The notes: generated by a model from the letters alone, not told the origin. 64,000 nt of DNA from Molanna angustata (GCA_963576475.1 OY754968.1:15651116-15715115), one strand, 5' to 3'. Positions 11,783 to 23,651 are shown, numbered from the stretch's first letter. Numbers and translations: made by a program.

Positions 11783-12318
11783 ACTCTCCACACTATGCAA
11801 TAGTGGAGAGTCATGATTTCACAATTTTTAAGCTTATTTTTTTACATCAATTTCTCAACGGGTGTCATGTAGAGAGTGCACACTGTGAGCTGTGAGTTTC
11901 GTCGTGGTATGGCGTACGGATATTCCTTCTAGTTTCTTCTCTACAGCCCAAACTATAAGTCCGATCGACTTCATATTAACATCATATGTGTAAAGTGCAT
12001 AGATCTAGAGCTGATTAGTTTTCCATAAACTGTCTCATACATGCTCATCTTGCTAGTAATGCAATTTTACTTAAAATTTCTCAACAGGTATCACGTAGAA
12101 AATACATACTATGAGTTTCGTGACAATATATTTGTGTGTATGGTGTATTTTGAAAACTGTTGTCCTCTGGGAATCTTATATTTGTTTAAGAATCTAATAG
12201 AAATTTACTTCATAAAAATGCATTTAGAGATTTCAACATTTCAAGAAGAAAAAATTAACGCTTACTATGGTGTGGAGAGTTTAGTGTTGGCCACAACCCA
12301 CTCGTTTTTTCAAATGAA
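11783..12318 (+). repeat. Dispersed repeat Z, copy 1
   Basis: It opens with a hairpin CTCTCCAC...GTGGAGAG, followed by TCATGATTTCACAATTTTTA. It then has CAGCCCAAACTATAAGTCCG and ends near GTGTTGGCCACAACCCACTC. The same ordered blocks recur at 59154-60262. Both copies hold a similar open frame (MLILLVMQFYLKFLNRYH...), but it is not open in the same way at the C-terminus, so coding is doubtful. Confidence 0.75.
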
Positions 12319-12365
12319 TTTGTCCTTTTAATAATTACATATATAATATATGTGCATCCATATAC

Positions 12366-12490
12366 ATTCCCTAAACTTAGCATAAATGCTTGTACTATAA
12401 GTGAACGAAATCGGTCGAGGCAGGATTCGATCTTGCGACCATTGTATTAATAACCCAGCGCGCTAATTGTTCTGGTACTATCCATCTAAA
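12366..12490 (-). mobile_element. tRNA-headed SINE, family S2, copy 1
   Basis: On the minus strand it has an A-box-like segment, GCGCGCTGGG, then B-box-like AGATCGAATCCTGCC. A tail follows with TTCACTTATAGTACAAGCAT. The better preserved copy at 36265-36390 shows the same order. The tRNA folding is decayed, so it is not a functional tRNA. Confidence 0.6.
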
Positions 12491-12582
12491 TATTTTTATA
12501 TATTATATTAATTGGTTATATTTCGTACTTCGTAGGAAGCTCACCTGAAGAAGAGAGGAAACTTATAGTTATCAATACTTGT

Positions 12583-12806
12583 CGGCCTTGGCTCAGTTGG
12601 TTTGGTATCTGATTGCTGATCCAAAGATCCCGGGTTCGATTCCCGGTGGATACACAGTTTTTAACTGTGTTTTCAGTCTTGATCTGTGAGACGATAAATA
12701 TCGTAAGTATCTAGAATGTAGCAACTTGTTATTGGGGTGCGTATATATTTGACATAGTACCTACCTGTTAGTTGCCCGAACACAATACAAAAATAAAAAT
12801 AAATAC
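12583..12806 (+). mobile_element. tRNA-headed SINE, family S1, copy 1
   Basis: The head carries an A box (TGGCTCAGTTGG) and a B box within CCCGGGTTCGATTCCCGG. These are the internal pol III promoter elements inherited from a tRNA. The body contains CACAGTTTTTAACTGTGTTT, GTGAGACGATAAAT and GCAACTTGTTATTGGG, and an A-rich tail (AAAATAAAAATAAA) closes it. A minus-strand copy is at 23652-23877 and a tail-only copy at 20487-20582. Length is about 220 bp. Confidence 0.8.
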
Positions 12807-12827
12807 TTTAATTGGACAATTTTTTAA

Positions 12828-12968
12828 CATCTCAATAGAGACGAAGTTGTAATATTATAGAAGAACCAGGAACTCAAGACAGCTACAAGGCTCACGATCT
12901 GTCATCGGCTAGTTTGCGTGATCACTTTATGCGCTTTCTCAACGTTCACCAATTATGCCTTATTATTT
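12828..12968 (-). repeat. Dispersed repeat W, copy 2
   Basis: Reverse orientation of family W. GAGACGAAGTTG, GATCTGTCATCGGCTAG and GTGATCACTTTATGCGC match copies 1, 3 and 4. Confidence 0.75.
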
Positions 12969-13019
12969 AGTTCCCTTTATTAACAATGCAATTTCGAAAG
13001 TTCTATATATTTTTATAAA

Positions 13020-13430
13020 TCAAACCAGTATAAATTAGAAAAAGTTCAGCGAAAATTCTTAAGATTTGTCAATTTTAAATTATCGATTACCTTTGGAGAA
13101 ATAAATTATAATTCTTTAATGTATACCTACACTTAACTTAAAAACACTGTCAAGTAGAAGGACAATCACTGTTTTGATGATTTTATATAAGATTTTAAAT
13201 GGCTGGTTGGACGTCCTTGATTTAACGTGTCTTATTTCATTTTAATGTTCTGATTACCCGTACGCGACAAACACAGGCTTCACTATTTTTTTATCATAAA
13301 ATCTAGTAGTAATTATTATATTCACTCGCCTATTCTGAGACTACATAGACTTGGTAATGAGTTTGGCTCTGTTGATGTCTTTTACTGTTCAATATTATGA
13401 ATATAAAGAGAGACTTTTAAAGAATTCTAC
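13020..13430 (+). pseudogene. CR1/Jockey-like LINE, ORF2 C-terminal remnant
   Basis: The fragments LEKVQRKFLRFVNFKL, then in another frame LYKILNGWLDVLDL, then RLGNEFGSVDVF, appear in the order seen after the RT in Jockey/CR1 LINEs. Several frameshifts and stops separate them. It resembles the remnant at 211-735 in type but is not obviously the same copy. Confidence 0.6.
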
Positions 13431-14009
13431 TTCTTTTTTATATTCATTTTTTATTTTTTGTTTTTGCTTAATCCTTTGCTTATTTTATTCTTTTATTTTA
13501 TTTTCATTGTACGTCACAACCTACATATATATTTTGTAAATTTATACATATTTTTATTGATATATTTTTTATTATGTGTGTATGTATTTTGCTCCGTGGT
13601 TCATGAACATATGTTTTGTAATTTTTTATTGTGTATGTAAAAGCCCATTTAGGGCGTTTATATAAATAGATAAATAAATATTTTAATAATGCGATACAAA
13701 TCATTTGTAAATAAGACATTTTTACTTTCGCCATCTATAAGTAACGAAGAACGCCATCTATTGAGAAGTTGTTTTTTTTTGTAAACAATGACAAGCAACA
13801 TTTTTTAAGCATGAGGTGATATTGTTTCTGGCATAGTTGTCACCTCTGATCTGCGCCAGAAAAATTATTTAATGTTTGCTTGTATACTTACTTGTACAAA
13901 TCTCTATTTACATTTACATACACTTTATTTTGGTTAAATGTCGCTGTATTTAAATATTTCATCTGGATTATAAAATAACCGCTTCTGTAAAATATTAATT
14001 GTATATTAA
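13431..14009. other. Unassigned, T-rich then mixed
   Basis: No gene supported. A very T-rich block lies at 13435-13580, and an AAATAGATAAATAAATA-like run near 13670 may be a LINE tail. GATGGCGTTCTTCG-type sequence near 13745 is shared loosely with 54140-54480. Confidence 0.4.
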
Positions 14010-15045
14010 CTAGTTGCATGTAACACATGAGATCCAACTGTCGATAGCGATAGTATGTATAGTTGAAGAATATGTACCAAACTATAAACCCATAAATACA
14101 AATTATTGAATACTTTCAGATATTTTGTTTTCTATACAACATATATTATGTAGGTATGTATGTCAAGATAGGATAGTATGGAGGAAGTTCCTTTTTTCCT
14201 ACCCAGAATATAAAAATAGCATGATGGTATGTATGTTTGGAGATGAATTATCAAACTATTAAGTCTTCTTACGTATTGTGTATAGGCGACTGCCATACAA
14301 AATGTATGAAGCGATGTCGTCACTAAATTCAATTTTTAAAAAAATTGTTAATAAAAATTGAGATCTTCTACTACAATGCTAATATTTTTTATAGAAAATT
14401 AAATTATCTAGTTGGGGTGTTTCGGCTTTTTTCGATAATTGTATAAGTTTTGGAAATATAGGCAGTTAAACTCATAAATTTATCTTAAAAAAATATTTTT
14501 CTTAATAAAAAATGTTTGAGAAACCCTGGAATTTTTTTGAATAAATTAATTTGAGATTTTGTATTTTGTCTATATTTGTACCAATTTTCAGCGTTCTAGC
14601 TTTTATGGTTTCTGAGATATATGAAAAAATAAAGTAAAAATTCAAAAGTTGATAACCCCTGACTGAAACAAAAATTCAAAATTCTGAGTATAAAAGTTTT
14701 GTAGGCCTATAACTGTTTATATATTCTGAAATTTTGGGCTCTTTGAATTGAGCGGATGAAAAGTTATAAGGGACGGACGGACACACACACAGACACACAC
14801 ACAGACACACACAGACACACACACAGACACACACACAGACACACGAAATGTTCTACGCCGAATTCTGAGTAAATCCGTGTATGGAACATATATGCTGCGA
14901 AGCCTCTAAGTTGGTGTTTTTTGACTTCAAAGTTGGAAAAGCCGTGAAAAAAGTAGACCTCTCCATACAATTCTCGCGTATTCTGGCTTGATACATTGTC
15001 GATATGTTAAGAGAACAAAGTTCTCCTGAACAAATCGACAGTTGG
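14010..15045 (-). mobile_element. HINE-a copy G, full length
   Basis: The minus-strand element begins CCAACTGTCGATTTG at 15045 and ends CTAG at 14010, with T on both sides in that orientation. The microsatellite is an interrupted CA/CACAGA block near 14780-14845. Copy H follows in the same orientation after only 5 bp (ATTAA). Confidence 0.93.
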
Positions 15046-15050
15046 ATTAA

Positions 15051-16095
15051 CTAGTTGCATGTAACACATGAGATCCAACTGTCGACAGCGATAGTATGTA
15101 TAGTTGAAGAATAAGTACCAAACCCATAAATACAAATTATTTATTATTTTATGATATTTAGTTTTCTATAGAACACATGTACGTAGGTAGTCAAGATAGG
15201 ATAGTATGGAGGTCAGTCTTTTTTTCCTACCCGGAATATGAAAACAGCATGATGGTATATGTATATCGTATGTTTAGAGATGACCTATCAAACTATTAAG
15301 TCTTCTTTGATATTGTGTATAGGTGACTACCATACAAATTGTATGAAGCGATGTCGTCACTAAATTCAATTTTTATAAAAATTGTTAAAAAAAATTTGAG
15401 ATGTACTACTACAATGTTAATATTTTTTATATAAAATTAAATTATCTAGTTGGGGTGTTTCGGCTTTTTTCGATATTTTAAAAAAAAATGGAAATATAGG
15501 CAGTTAAACTCATAAATTTATCATAAAAAAAATACTTTTCTTAATAAAAAATGTTTGAGAAACCCTGGAATTTTTTTGAAAAAACTTATTTGAGATTTTG
15601 TATTTGTCTATGTTTATCCGAATTTTCAGCGTTCTAGCTTTTATGGTTTCTGAGATATAGGGAAAAATAAAATAAAAATTCAAAAGTTGATAACCCCTGA
15701 CTGAAACAAAAATTCAAAATTCCGAGTATAAAAGTTTTGTAGGCCTGTAACTGTTTATATATTCTGAAATTTTAGGCTCTGTAAATTGAGCGGATCAAAA
15801 GTTATAAGGGGGACACACACACACACACACACACAGACATACACACACACAGACACACACACACACACAGACACACACACACACACAGACACACGAAATG
15901 TTCTACTCCGAATTCTGAGTAAATCCTTGTATGGAACATATATGCTGCGAAGCCTCTAAGTTGGTGTTTTTTGACTTCAAAGTTGGAAAAGCCGTGAAAT
16001 AAGTAGACCTCTCCATACAATTCTCGCGTATTCTGGCTTGATACATTGTCGATATGTTAAGAGAACAAAGTTCTCCTGAACAAATCGACAGTTGG
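15051..16095 (-). mobile_element. HINE-a copy H, full length
   Basis: Same orientation and same ends as copy G, separated from it by ATTAA, giving a head-to-tail dimer. The CA block lies near 15812-15893. The body differs from G by scattered substitutions, so this is not a very recent duplication. Confidence 0.93.
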
Positions 16096-17016
16096 AAAAC
16101 AGAAAATACGTACGTTAAATTTTGTGTACTTGACTCAGTATTTTGTGGTTTATTAATTCTTACCTTATTATACTTTTTTTTACCTTATTATACAAATATA
16201 CTTTTGTAGACTTATCTATCTAGATGAATATATGTTGAGTAAATATACAAAAACATATTATATCATTTTATGTGAGGATAAGTCAAAAAGGTGACGAATA
16301 TAATATATAAATCGCAAATGTGCCATAAATCTGGATGAACATCCATAATAGACCAAAAATGAGATATTAAGTTAATATCATTCAGAAAAGAGAAAGAAAG
16401 AGACAGAAGAGTTAGAGTGGTGACATCTGGAGATGGTTCTGTATTTTTATACATATACCTATATAGGTAACCAGGTGACGTAATGAAATATATATTTACA
16501 GAGTGAAATGGTTCTATCTCGAGTCACGCCGTGTCAAGTAATATTCCGTGATTGACAATACTTTCTTTGACTAATGTCTTTTTGTTACTTTCTGCCTTCA
16601 GTTTTCACTCCTTGGGGGGTTATAAAACGAAAAAAAAAACATATTTTAGCGTGTAATTTATTTGTCTCAGCACGACATTATTTCTTTTTCTTGGTCTTCC
16701 ATTAATAAAATATAATATACGTTTTACCTGTGCCCTTGTGAATATAACACATCTACAATAGTCCACCAAAGATATTAAAGATGTCAAGAGATAAGATAGA
16801 TGGGTTAGACATTGTATACATATTTCCTACATGAGAATAAATTCGTGATATAAATAGATAGATTGTATACGAAACACCAAAACAATATTCGTGAACAATG
16901 AATTGACTGGTTTAGTTTCAAAAAAATTAAATGATAATAATCATTAAATATTGCATTGTTTAAACTGACTTATGTAAGGTTATCATATTATTACTGGACG
17001 TCTTTTGACAATTATT
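16096..17016. other. Unassigned AT-rich stretch
   Basis: No gene, RNA or repeat family recognised. A short local duplication of TTACCTTATTATAC lies near 16160-16195. Confidence 0.4.
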
Positions 17017-17976
17017 CCATCTGTCGATTCGTTCATGAGAATTCAATTCTCTGAATGAATCGACATTATTAAGCCAAGATGCGTGTACTAAGGAAAATTT
17101 TGTATGGTGTAGTGGACTTTTTGCATGCTAATAACACGAACTAGAGACCTCGTAGCATATATGTTCCCATACATGTATTTACTCAGAATTCGGAGTAGAA
17201 CATTTTATGTGAGTTTTGTGTGTGTGTGTGTCTGTCTGTCCCCCCTTATAACTTTTGATCCGCTCAATTTACAGAGCCCAAAATTTCAGAATATATAAAC
17301 AGTTATAGGCTTACAAAACTTTTATACTCAAAATTGTGAATTTTCGTTTCAGTCAGGGGTTATCAACTTTTGAAATTTTGGTTTATTTTTACATATATCT
17401 CAGAAACCATAAAAGATAAAACGCTGAAATTTGGTATAATAGACAAATACAAAATCTCAAATAAGTTTTTTTTTTAAAAATCCAGGGTTTCTCAAACATT
17501 TTTTATTAAGAAAAATATTTTTTTTATGATAAATTTATGAGTTTAACTGCTTATATTTCCAATTTTTTTAAAAATATAAAAAAAAACCGAAACACCCCAA
17601 CTAGATAATTTAATTTTCTATAAAAAATATTAACATTGTATGTATAAGCCCATTCCAAATTTTTTCAACAATTTTTATAAAAATTGAATTTAGTGACGAC
17701 ATTGCTTCATACAATTTGTATGGCAGTCGCTTATACACAATATGTAAGAAGACTTAATAGTTTGATATGTACCTACTTAATATCCAAACATACATACAGA
17801 ACCATCATGCTGTTTTCATATTCCGGGTAGGAATGGAGGACTGACCTCCATACTGTCCTATCTTGTGTTAAAATTTTCAATAATTTGGATTTATGGGTTT
17901 ATAGTTTGATTCTTATTCTTCAACTATACATACTATCGCTATCGACAGTTGGATCTCATGTGTTACATGCAACTAG
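17017..17976 (+). mobile_element. HINE-a copy I, divergent full length
   Basis: It starts CCATCTGTCGATTCG, an altered 5' terminus, and ends CAACTAG before T. The 5' hairpin and (TG)n block are shorter (17218-17234) and the body carries many substitutions. It is probably the oldest full-length copy here. Confidence 0.88.
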
Positions 17977-18105
17977 TTTCAAATAAAATGAAAACAATTA
18001 TTTATTATTTTCGATTAGGATCAAAATACTTTCTCTTTGAATATTTAATGTCAATTCATCGATTAAAGAATACCTACTTATGTTTTTCTTCTTCGTGCTA
18101 TATTA

Positions 18106-18253
18106 GCCCCCCTAGACAGCGTGTCATTTAGGTCAAGAAAAGAAACAAGAAAAGATAATTCAATGTATGGAAGTGACAGTCACGTGACAGCTGTCACTTC
18201 CAAACATTGAGTTATATTTTCTTGAGCTAAAATAAACGTTGTCTAGGGGGGGC
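18106..18253. mobile_element. Palindromic MITE, family P, copy 3 (divergent)
   Basis: The ends GCCCCCCTAGACA and TGTCTAGGGGGGGC and the centre AGTCACGTGACAGCT match the other two copies. The arm interiors differ (AAGAAAAGAAACAAG). Conserved ends and centre around a diverged interior suggest a subfamily. Confidence 0.7.
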
Positions 18254-18705
18254 AGGGATTCCCGACGTTGGCGATCACTGCTGAGAAGGCATCTCTATCC
18301 ACCGCCGTACGAAACAATTCGCCGAAGTCTATGATGCCGGTCCACTCACGAATGTTGCGGAGCCCTAACATATGATGTCTTCATATTCGGAGTTCCACCG
18401 TTTTGAACATTTTGTCTTTTGTCAGAAAGTGACCCAAATATGACATCTTTCGTCACTTTATTCTGTCAACTAGCTCGCGCTCGACATTTGCTTTATTGAG
18501 TACCTACCTACCTCCAAATTTGATGTTTCATCGACTTTCAGCATGCGGCGATGCAGCCAAATTTCATAGGCCTCCAGACGGTAAAGCATATCGACAAATA
18601 TGGTCCAGAATCCAACTCCACATAGAAATACGTACCATGTGTAGCACTTCACCAGGTGCTTCCTTATTTTAAGGTATGAGCAATCGTCACAAAACAGTTT
18701 CTTCA
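18254..18705 (-). pseudogene. RTE-type LINE fragment
   Basis: Minus-strand translation gives HLVKCYTWYVFLCGVGFWT, then RLEAYEIWLHRRMLKVDE. These match the RTE block with a K-x-Y-x-W-S-V-L-L-Y-G-x-E-x-W-T pattern and the R-L-E-A-F-E-M-W-C-x-R-R-M-L block. Nearer 18260-18400 another frame gives a terminus-like AVDRDAFSAVIANV. The fragment is stop-laden and adjoins the palindromic MITE. Confidence 0.65.
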
Positions 18706-18840
18706 TTCTGACTACATCGCGTTTATTTTTTTTTAGATCATGAACTATAAATTGTAAATGTTGTCGTGTATAGATGATTTTTATTTGAATTTTCTTGACC
18801 ATAATTCCACTTCGAACAAAGACGGGAAAACGGGTATAGT

Positions 18841-18943
18841 TATTAGGCTACATGTTTAGCTTATTAGGCTACATGTTTCACATGTTACATGTTACATGTT
18901 TTAGCTTATTAGGCTACATGTCTAGCTTATTAGGCTACATGTT
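18841..18943. repeat. Minisatellite of TTAGCTTATTAGGCTACATG
   Basis: Four copies of a roughly 20-bp unit ending TTAGGCTACATG occur here, with an internal expansion of ACATGTT between the second and third. No coding significance. Confidence 0.85.
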
Positions 18944-19025
18944 TCACCACAATCTCAAGTGGGAGGGATTTAAACATTATTTTGTAAATTTAAACCTGTT
19001 CATTTATAGCTGCACAGATAATATC

Positions 19026-19085
19026 TCATCATCATCATCAGCTCCACATCCCAAGGTGGGACCTGTGCCCCGTTAGACCATTGTA
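19026..19085 (-). mobile_element. Retroposon 3' end with (GAT)n tail
   Basis: Reading the minus strand, ACGGGGCACAGGTCCCACC is followed by TGGAGCTGATGATGATGATG. A short GC-richer body ending in a trinucleotide tail fits an RTE-like 3' end. No peptide is long enough to classify it. Confidence 0.45.
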
Positions 19086-20374
19086 CTTTTCAACAATGCA
19101 CTAAGGCAGGCACAGAACAGCACTAAGAGAAGCAAATGATTGTCTCCTCAACAGCAAATAATTCACTAAATGATAGTATCACTAAATGCTCCAAAAAGAA
19201 CTCCTTTCTTATCTTTAATTACCTCTAACACGACTATTTTTTTCTTAATATTGTCTTTCCGGCTCATTTTCTAACAACAACGAAATCACAGAACAGACAA
19301 GAACGAACGGTGTCAAATGATCGTTTACGCTACGCGCGAAACACTCGGTACTACTAAGTTATCACTAGTTGTCGCTAGAATCAATTGAAAAGAGTTTGTA
19401 AATGTTTGGCGACGCCGCAAACATGGATGTATATAAACATCCATGGCCGCAAAGTGACCATTTTTTTTCGTGGAACGCGAACGCTTTGCACTTTGCGAAA
19501 TTCTCAAATCGCAAAGCGAAAAGTTGAAAAGTTCAATGGTGGAACGGAGCACTGGTTTCATCACAGATTATATTATCTGCTCCATACATATCAGAACACA
19601 ACGTAACACTGTACCCAATTGGTTAGTTTCATTTTAGACCTTGATAATGACGAAGACAGAATTCACTCAGACATTGCCTTTCTCAAAAAGCATTTCTATT
19701 TTATTTAGGTAGGTAGGTATATATTACTACTACCACTACTTTATTAACATTGGTTAAAAAAATAAGTAAGGTTACCTAAGTATGCTTAAAATATTACCAT
19801 AAAAAAAAGATTCTGTTTTTTGTACATTGCTTTAAATTCCATCGTGACGGTGCGACTGGAAAGTGTTTAAATGAAATATTTGAAGTTAAGGCGGCAAATT
19901 CCAAATAATTTCTTTTTGTTACACATCCTGACGACCACCTTCATAAATAACTTATAATTTTGCCGCCCGAACATTCGCACAATTTCTCTGAACATGAGGA
20001 GCATTTCCAAATTTTCCTACAGTTTGTTTTCTACGAATACAACAAAAATATTATCTTGGTAACCTCAGAAGATTTTTATGTAAATAATTCCGTTGGATTC
20101 GTCTCCCCACGGAGCTAAGGAAAATAACTGAGAAAGATTTTTCCAAAAATGTTTTTCGCGTAGTATTACAGAGATCATCTCTATATTATTATGTTTGTAA
20201 TAATTTAAATATGGCGATTCAAAATATAATAACAAAGAAGAAATCTGCATTATTCAGCATTTTTTTAAATAATAACCATCAAACCTAGTAGTGTGTTTGA
20301 ATATACAGGTTGTAGGTAAATATTCTGATATGAATACATAATATATATTATGGATTCATATCAGAATATATAAC
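19086..20374. other. Unassigned; contains small hairpins
   Basis: No conserved gene recognised. Two perfect stems occur in 19420-19515: CATGGATGT/ACATCCATG (9 bp, 19422-19445) and CTTTGCGA/TCGCAAAG. This part is GC-richer than its surroundings, but the open frames on both strands are not recognisable proteins. Confidence 0.4.
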
Positions 20375-20765
20375 ATGGCGTGATGGTATGCAACACGCCA
20401 TGCGGGGTAGCCAGAGAGAGCCGACAGCCTCATTTTACTATCCTGGCACGCATCCATCGCCTCATTAACATTCATGCATCGTCTCAAACACAATTTTTAA
20501 TTGTATTTTCATTCTGAATCTGTGAGGCGATAAACATCATCAGTTTCCAGAAAGCGGCAACTTGTTATGTGTTACGCGTTAAAATATTTTTCATAGTTTT
20601 TTGTTCATAAGAAGCGTGAACCACAGATGAACATGTATGAGACGATGAATGAATGCGATGAACGAAGCGATGAATGTGTTTCAAAATAGAAAAATATGGC
20701 GTTCGGTTCTCTGTGCCTACCCCGTGAAGAACATGGCATGATGATATGTATGTATGTATGCATGT
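20375..20765. repeat. Inverted pair of repeat V fragments flanking a SINE S1 tail
   Basis: The left arm GGGGTAGCCAGAGAGAGCCG and the right arm CGTTCGGTTCTCTGTGCC are inverse versions of a family V sequence, also seen near 51055 and 59900. The inner parts CATCGCCTCATTAACATTCA and GATGAATGAATGCGATGAA are also inverse. SINE S1 tail sequence lies between them. Confidence 0.6.
20487..20582 (+). mobile_element. SINE S1, tail fragment
   Basis: Matches the S1 body: GTGAGGCGATAAACATC and GCAACTTGTTATG. The tRNA-like head is missing. Confidence 0.6.
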
Positions 20766-21563
20766 ACAATCTAGAACTCATAAGGTTTAAGGTTTCACGT
20801 TGAAATAATATATTACAAGAAATTAAGTATATACAAATAAAATTAAATATGTATAATAATTAAAATACTTTTGTTTTGACACACATATTGTTAACGAAAG
20901 TTAATTTATAAACGACAATATTATTTTATTTTTATTTATTCATTACAAAATAAAGTTTTTATAGAAGCTGTATATATTTGGATTCACCAACAGCGTATTT
21001 TCTGCTTGATACAGGATTAATATTATACACAACCATTATTTTCTCACAGTGGGATATCATTTTGTCAAAATAAGTAGGACGACGTTCACCTATATTACAT
21101 ATATTATCCATATAATATAATATTTATTGGTATATTATCAGGAAACCGCTAGACTAGAAAAAGTGAGTATAATTAATAACCTTTACATGATGTCCACATT
21201 GTCCTCTTTAATTAAGTTTCTATCTGATTCCATAGAATATTCAGTGAATTGTGTTTCTTTTGGCAAAAGCAATTAAAGCATACATACTATAAAATGTAAT
21301 TATTATTATGATAATAGAAATAACCTTTGTCTAGAAGAGCGTAGAATATTACCACACAATCTAATAATATTAATTAATCGGGTTTTGGTATGGAATCTCA
21401 TATCAAGCATTACTAAGTCGGGATCGGGGATTTCTTATCAACCTTAGCTCAAGATAATGGAAGGTACAAAATCTTATTCAACGACTCTAAGATAATTTGG
21501 TTTTATTTCATTTCGGCATACTTAGGTAGGTACCTACCTACTTAACTGATTTGTCAAATTGTA
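20766..21563. other. Unassigned AT-rich stretch
   Basis: No gene supported. GTAGGTAGGTACCTACCTAC near 21523 is a near-palindromic motif that also occurs in shortened forms elsewhere in the window (59010, 56878). Confidence 0.4.
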
Positions 21564-22397
21564 TCTTAATAAAATATAAAAATCTCATGTCACAATGTTC
21601 GTACACGCTAATTTACGAAACCGCGCAACCGATTTCAATGAAATAATATTCTAAATCCGAAATATTCAGTTCCGAATTGAAAGATAGGATTATTTTGAAT
21701 CCGATAGGTGGCGCTTTCAATCTAAAATCAATCTAATTTTTCAGTTTTTCAATTTTTTTACCAACCTATATAATTTATTTTTAGATTTCTTATCCAAATA
21801 TATACAGGGTGTCCCATAATCCAACGTATTCCTTTTAAGGGCTGTTATACCAACTCATGACTATTTGAAAAAAAAATTCTTTCATTTTGGATTGTGATCA
21901 ATAAGATTGTGTAACATAAATTAGAATTCTAAAATATTGAAATTTGTAAATGTGGCACTCAAAAAACCAATCTAAGGCGGAGATTTTCGGGCACTTTGTA
22001 AAAGTGGCAATACCTCGAAAACTAAGGCACTTTTACGGAGGTCATATTTGCATATTCTAGCGAGTCACGAGTTGGTATAACAGCCCTTAAAAGGAATACG
22101 TTGGATTATGGGACACCCTGTATATAACCACAAATTTTGAATTCCCTACACCCCCTCAAGAATGTTTTATACGAAAAAAGAGACATGATTCATTTTTAAG
22201 TTGTGTAATCTTTCAATAGATGGCAGTGTGAACAAATCTATTGACATTGTATAACGCATCTGGTTATAAAAAAAAAATACAAAATTCATAAAATGAGGAC
22301 TACTTATAGAAAATGCGATCTACATAAAACAAAACATAAAATGGTGTCTCCTCAAAATGCGATTTGTGGCAGAACAACGTGTGCCTGGGGCCACTAG
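21564..22397 (+). mobile_element. Non-autonomous Helitron, family Y, copy 2 (with MITE inside)
   Basis: It begins TCTTAATAAAATATAAAAAT after A and ends GGGGCCACTAG before T, the canonical A/T insertion of Helitrons with 5' TC and 3' CTAG. A loose stem GTGGC/GCCAC precedes the end. The internal text, ATGTTCGTACACGC and CGCAACCGATTTCAATGA, is typical of insect non-autonomous Helitrons. No Rep/helicase coding. It is interrupted by the TA-flanked MITE at 21805-22120; copy 1 at 9589-10049 is uninterrupted at that point. Confidence 0.8.
21805..22120. mobile_element. Tc1/mariner-type MITE with long TIRs and TA duplication
   Basis: The 316-bp element has terminal inverted repeats beginning CAGGGTGTCCCATAATCCAA. 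The arms are identical for 52 bp and continue four more bases past one mismatch. TA flanks both ends (21803-21804 and 22121-22122). It has no coding capacity. The TA duplication suggests mobilisation by a Tc1/mariner transposase (inference). Near-perfect arms imply a recent insertion into the Helitron. Confidence 0.92.
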
Positions 22398-22431
22398 TAA
22401 ATATATATGTATTTTAGATTTTCTGTGATTT

Positions 22432-22985
22432 TTAACCGACTTTCAAAAACGAAGAGGAAATCAATTCGACGTGAATTTTTTTTTGTGTATGTTCAGCGAT
22501 AACTCTTTACGGCGTTGTACAATTTCTATGATTCGTTTTTCATCAGTAAGGAGGTGTTTGCGATTGGACCCATTTCAATTTGGTCATGATCTTTTCATGG
22601 CATCCATGAAAAAATCATCAAACTGTTCGATTTTCACTTCAGCGATAATGATTCTTTACCACAATATCCGATTTTTGAAATTCCTCTTTAAATATCAACG
22701 GAGTGCTTCAGAGGTGATCACAAATATAATATGTAAGTTTCATCGAATTCTGATGATAGGACTCACGAGAAAAAAAAATCAAACACTTCCATTTGCAAAG
22801 GCGTTTGCAAGATTACGATTAAGTATATGGACGTACAATTCTTTACCATGTCAACCGATTTCGATTTTTGTGTTGGAAAGGAGTTATTTCATCTTCTTCT
22901 TTCTTGACCTGTCTCCGACTCCCTCGAATGAATTCTGTAATACCTATATATTTTAGGCGTCGACTTCAAAAAATGATTTTATGTA
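22432..22985 (+). repeat. Lepidopteran-style dispersed repeat (AACCGACTT type)
   Basis: It begins TTTAACCGACTTTCAAAAAC, passes through CAATTCGACGTGAATTTTTT and ATTTCAATTTGGTCATGATC, and ends near GGCGTCGACTTCAAAAAATG. I recall this wording as a very common noncoding repeat in moth and butterfly genomes. The 161-codon open frame inside it is therefore not taken as a gene. Confidence 0.65.
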
Positions 22986-23651
22986 AATAAATATTTTGAA
23001 ACTCGTGTGTTTTTAAGTCATTTTATGGTATGTGTTGTTTTAGGTGTAAAATTAACCTGCTAAAGAATACTTAGTCACAAAATCGATGTCGACAGCTCTC
23101 TGATTCATGTCATTATATAATGATGGGTGCATGTGTACTTTATACTGTAGATTATTTTTATTATTTTTTTTTTATTTATTTTGGATATCCAACAGTACAG
23201 TAGAGCATAATGATATTAAAGACAATGAAAAAAAACAAGTAAATGTAGACTACAGTACATAATAATAGGACATCATATCAAATAATTTTAAAAGCTTAAC
23301 ATACAATTTACGAAAAATGAGAAAAAACAAAATTATAGGAACACACCAGAAACATACAAGGAATAGTACAAAGAGGATTGTATTCTAGAATCATAACATG
23401 GGATTCTAACTTATTTACTAATTATGATTACTCTAACTTAATTATGATTATTATTGTTGACCGTTATTATTGAATATTTCTACTTTTTTATATTTGTTTT
23501 TGTAAAGTACCTTCCTCATCACGGGATTTAATTCTAGTATGGAAGGCACTCATCAAAAATTTGAACATTTTATAAATTTTATTAAGTAAATAAAATTAGA
23601 AAAGGGCATTTTTGATACTTATTCATCCATTTTAATATTGTTTGTTTTTAC
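22986..23651. other. Unassigned; possible LINE 3' tail
   Basis: A TTTATTTATTTTGG run at 23172 could be the reversed A-rich tail of a minus-strand retroelement. Beyond it no conserved peptide was seen. Confidence 0.35.

Noticed and set aside
12583..12660. A functional tRNA gene
   Set aside because: A and B boxes are good, but the body and A-rich tail repeat elsewhere as a SINE.
18841..18943. CRISPR-like or telomeric repeat
   Set aside because: Units are contiguous without spacers, and TTAGG telomere units are not tandem here.
22471..22956. 161-codon frame
   Set aside because: It lies inside a noncoding lepidopteran-style repeat.
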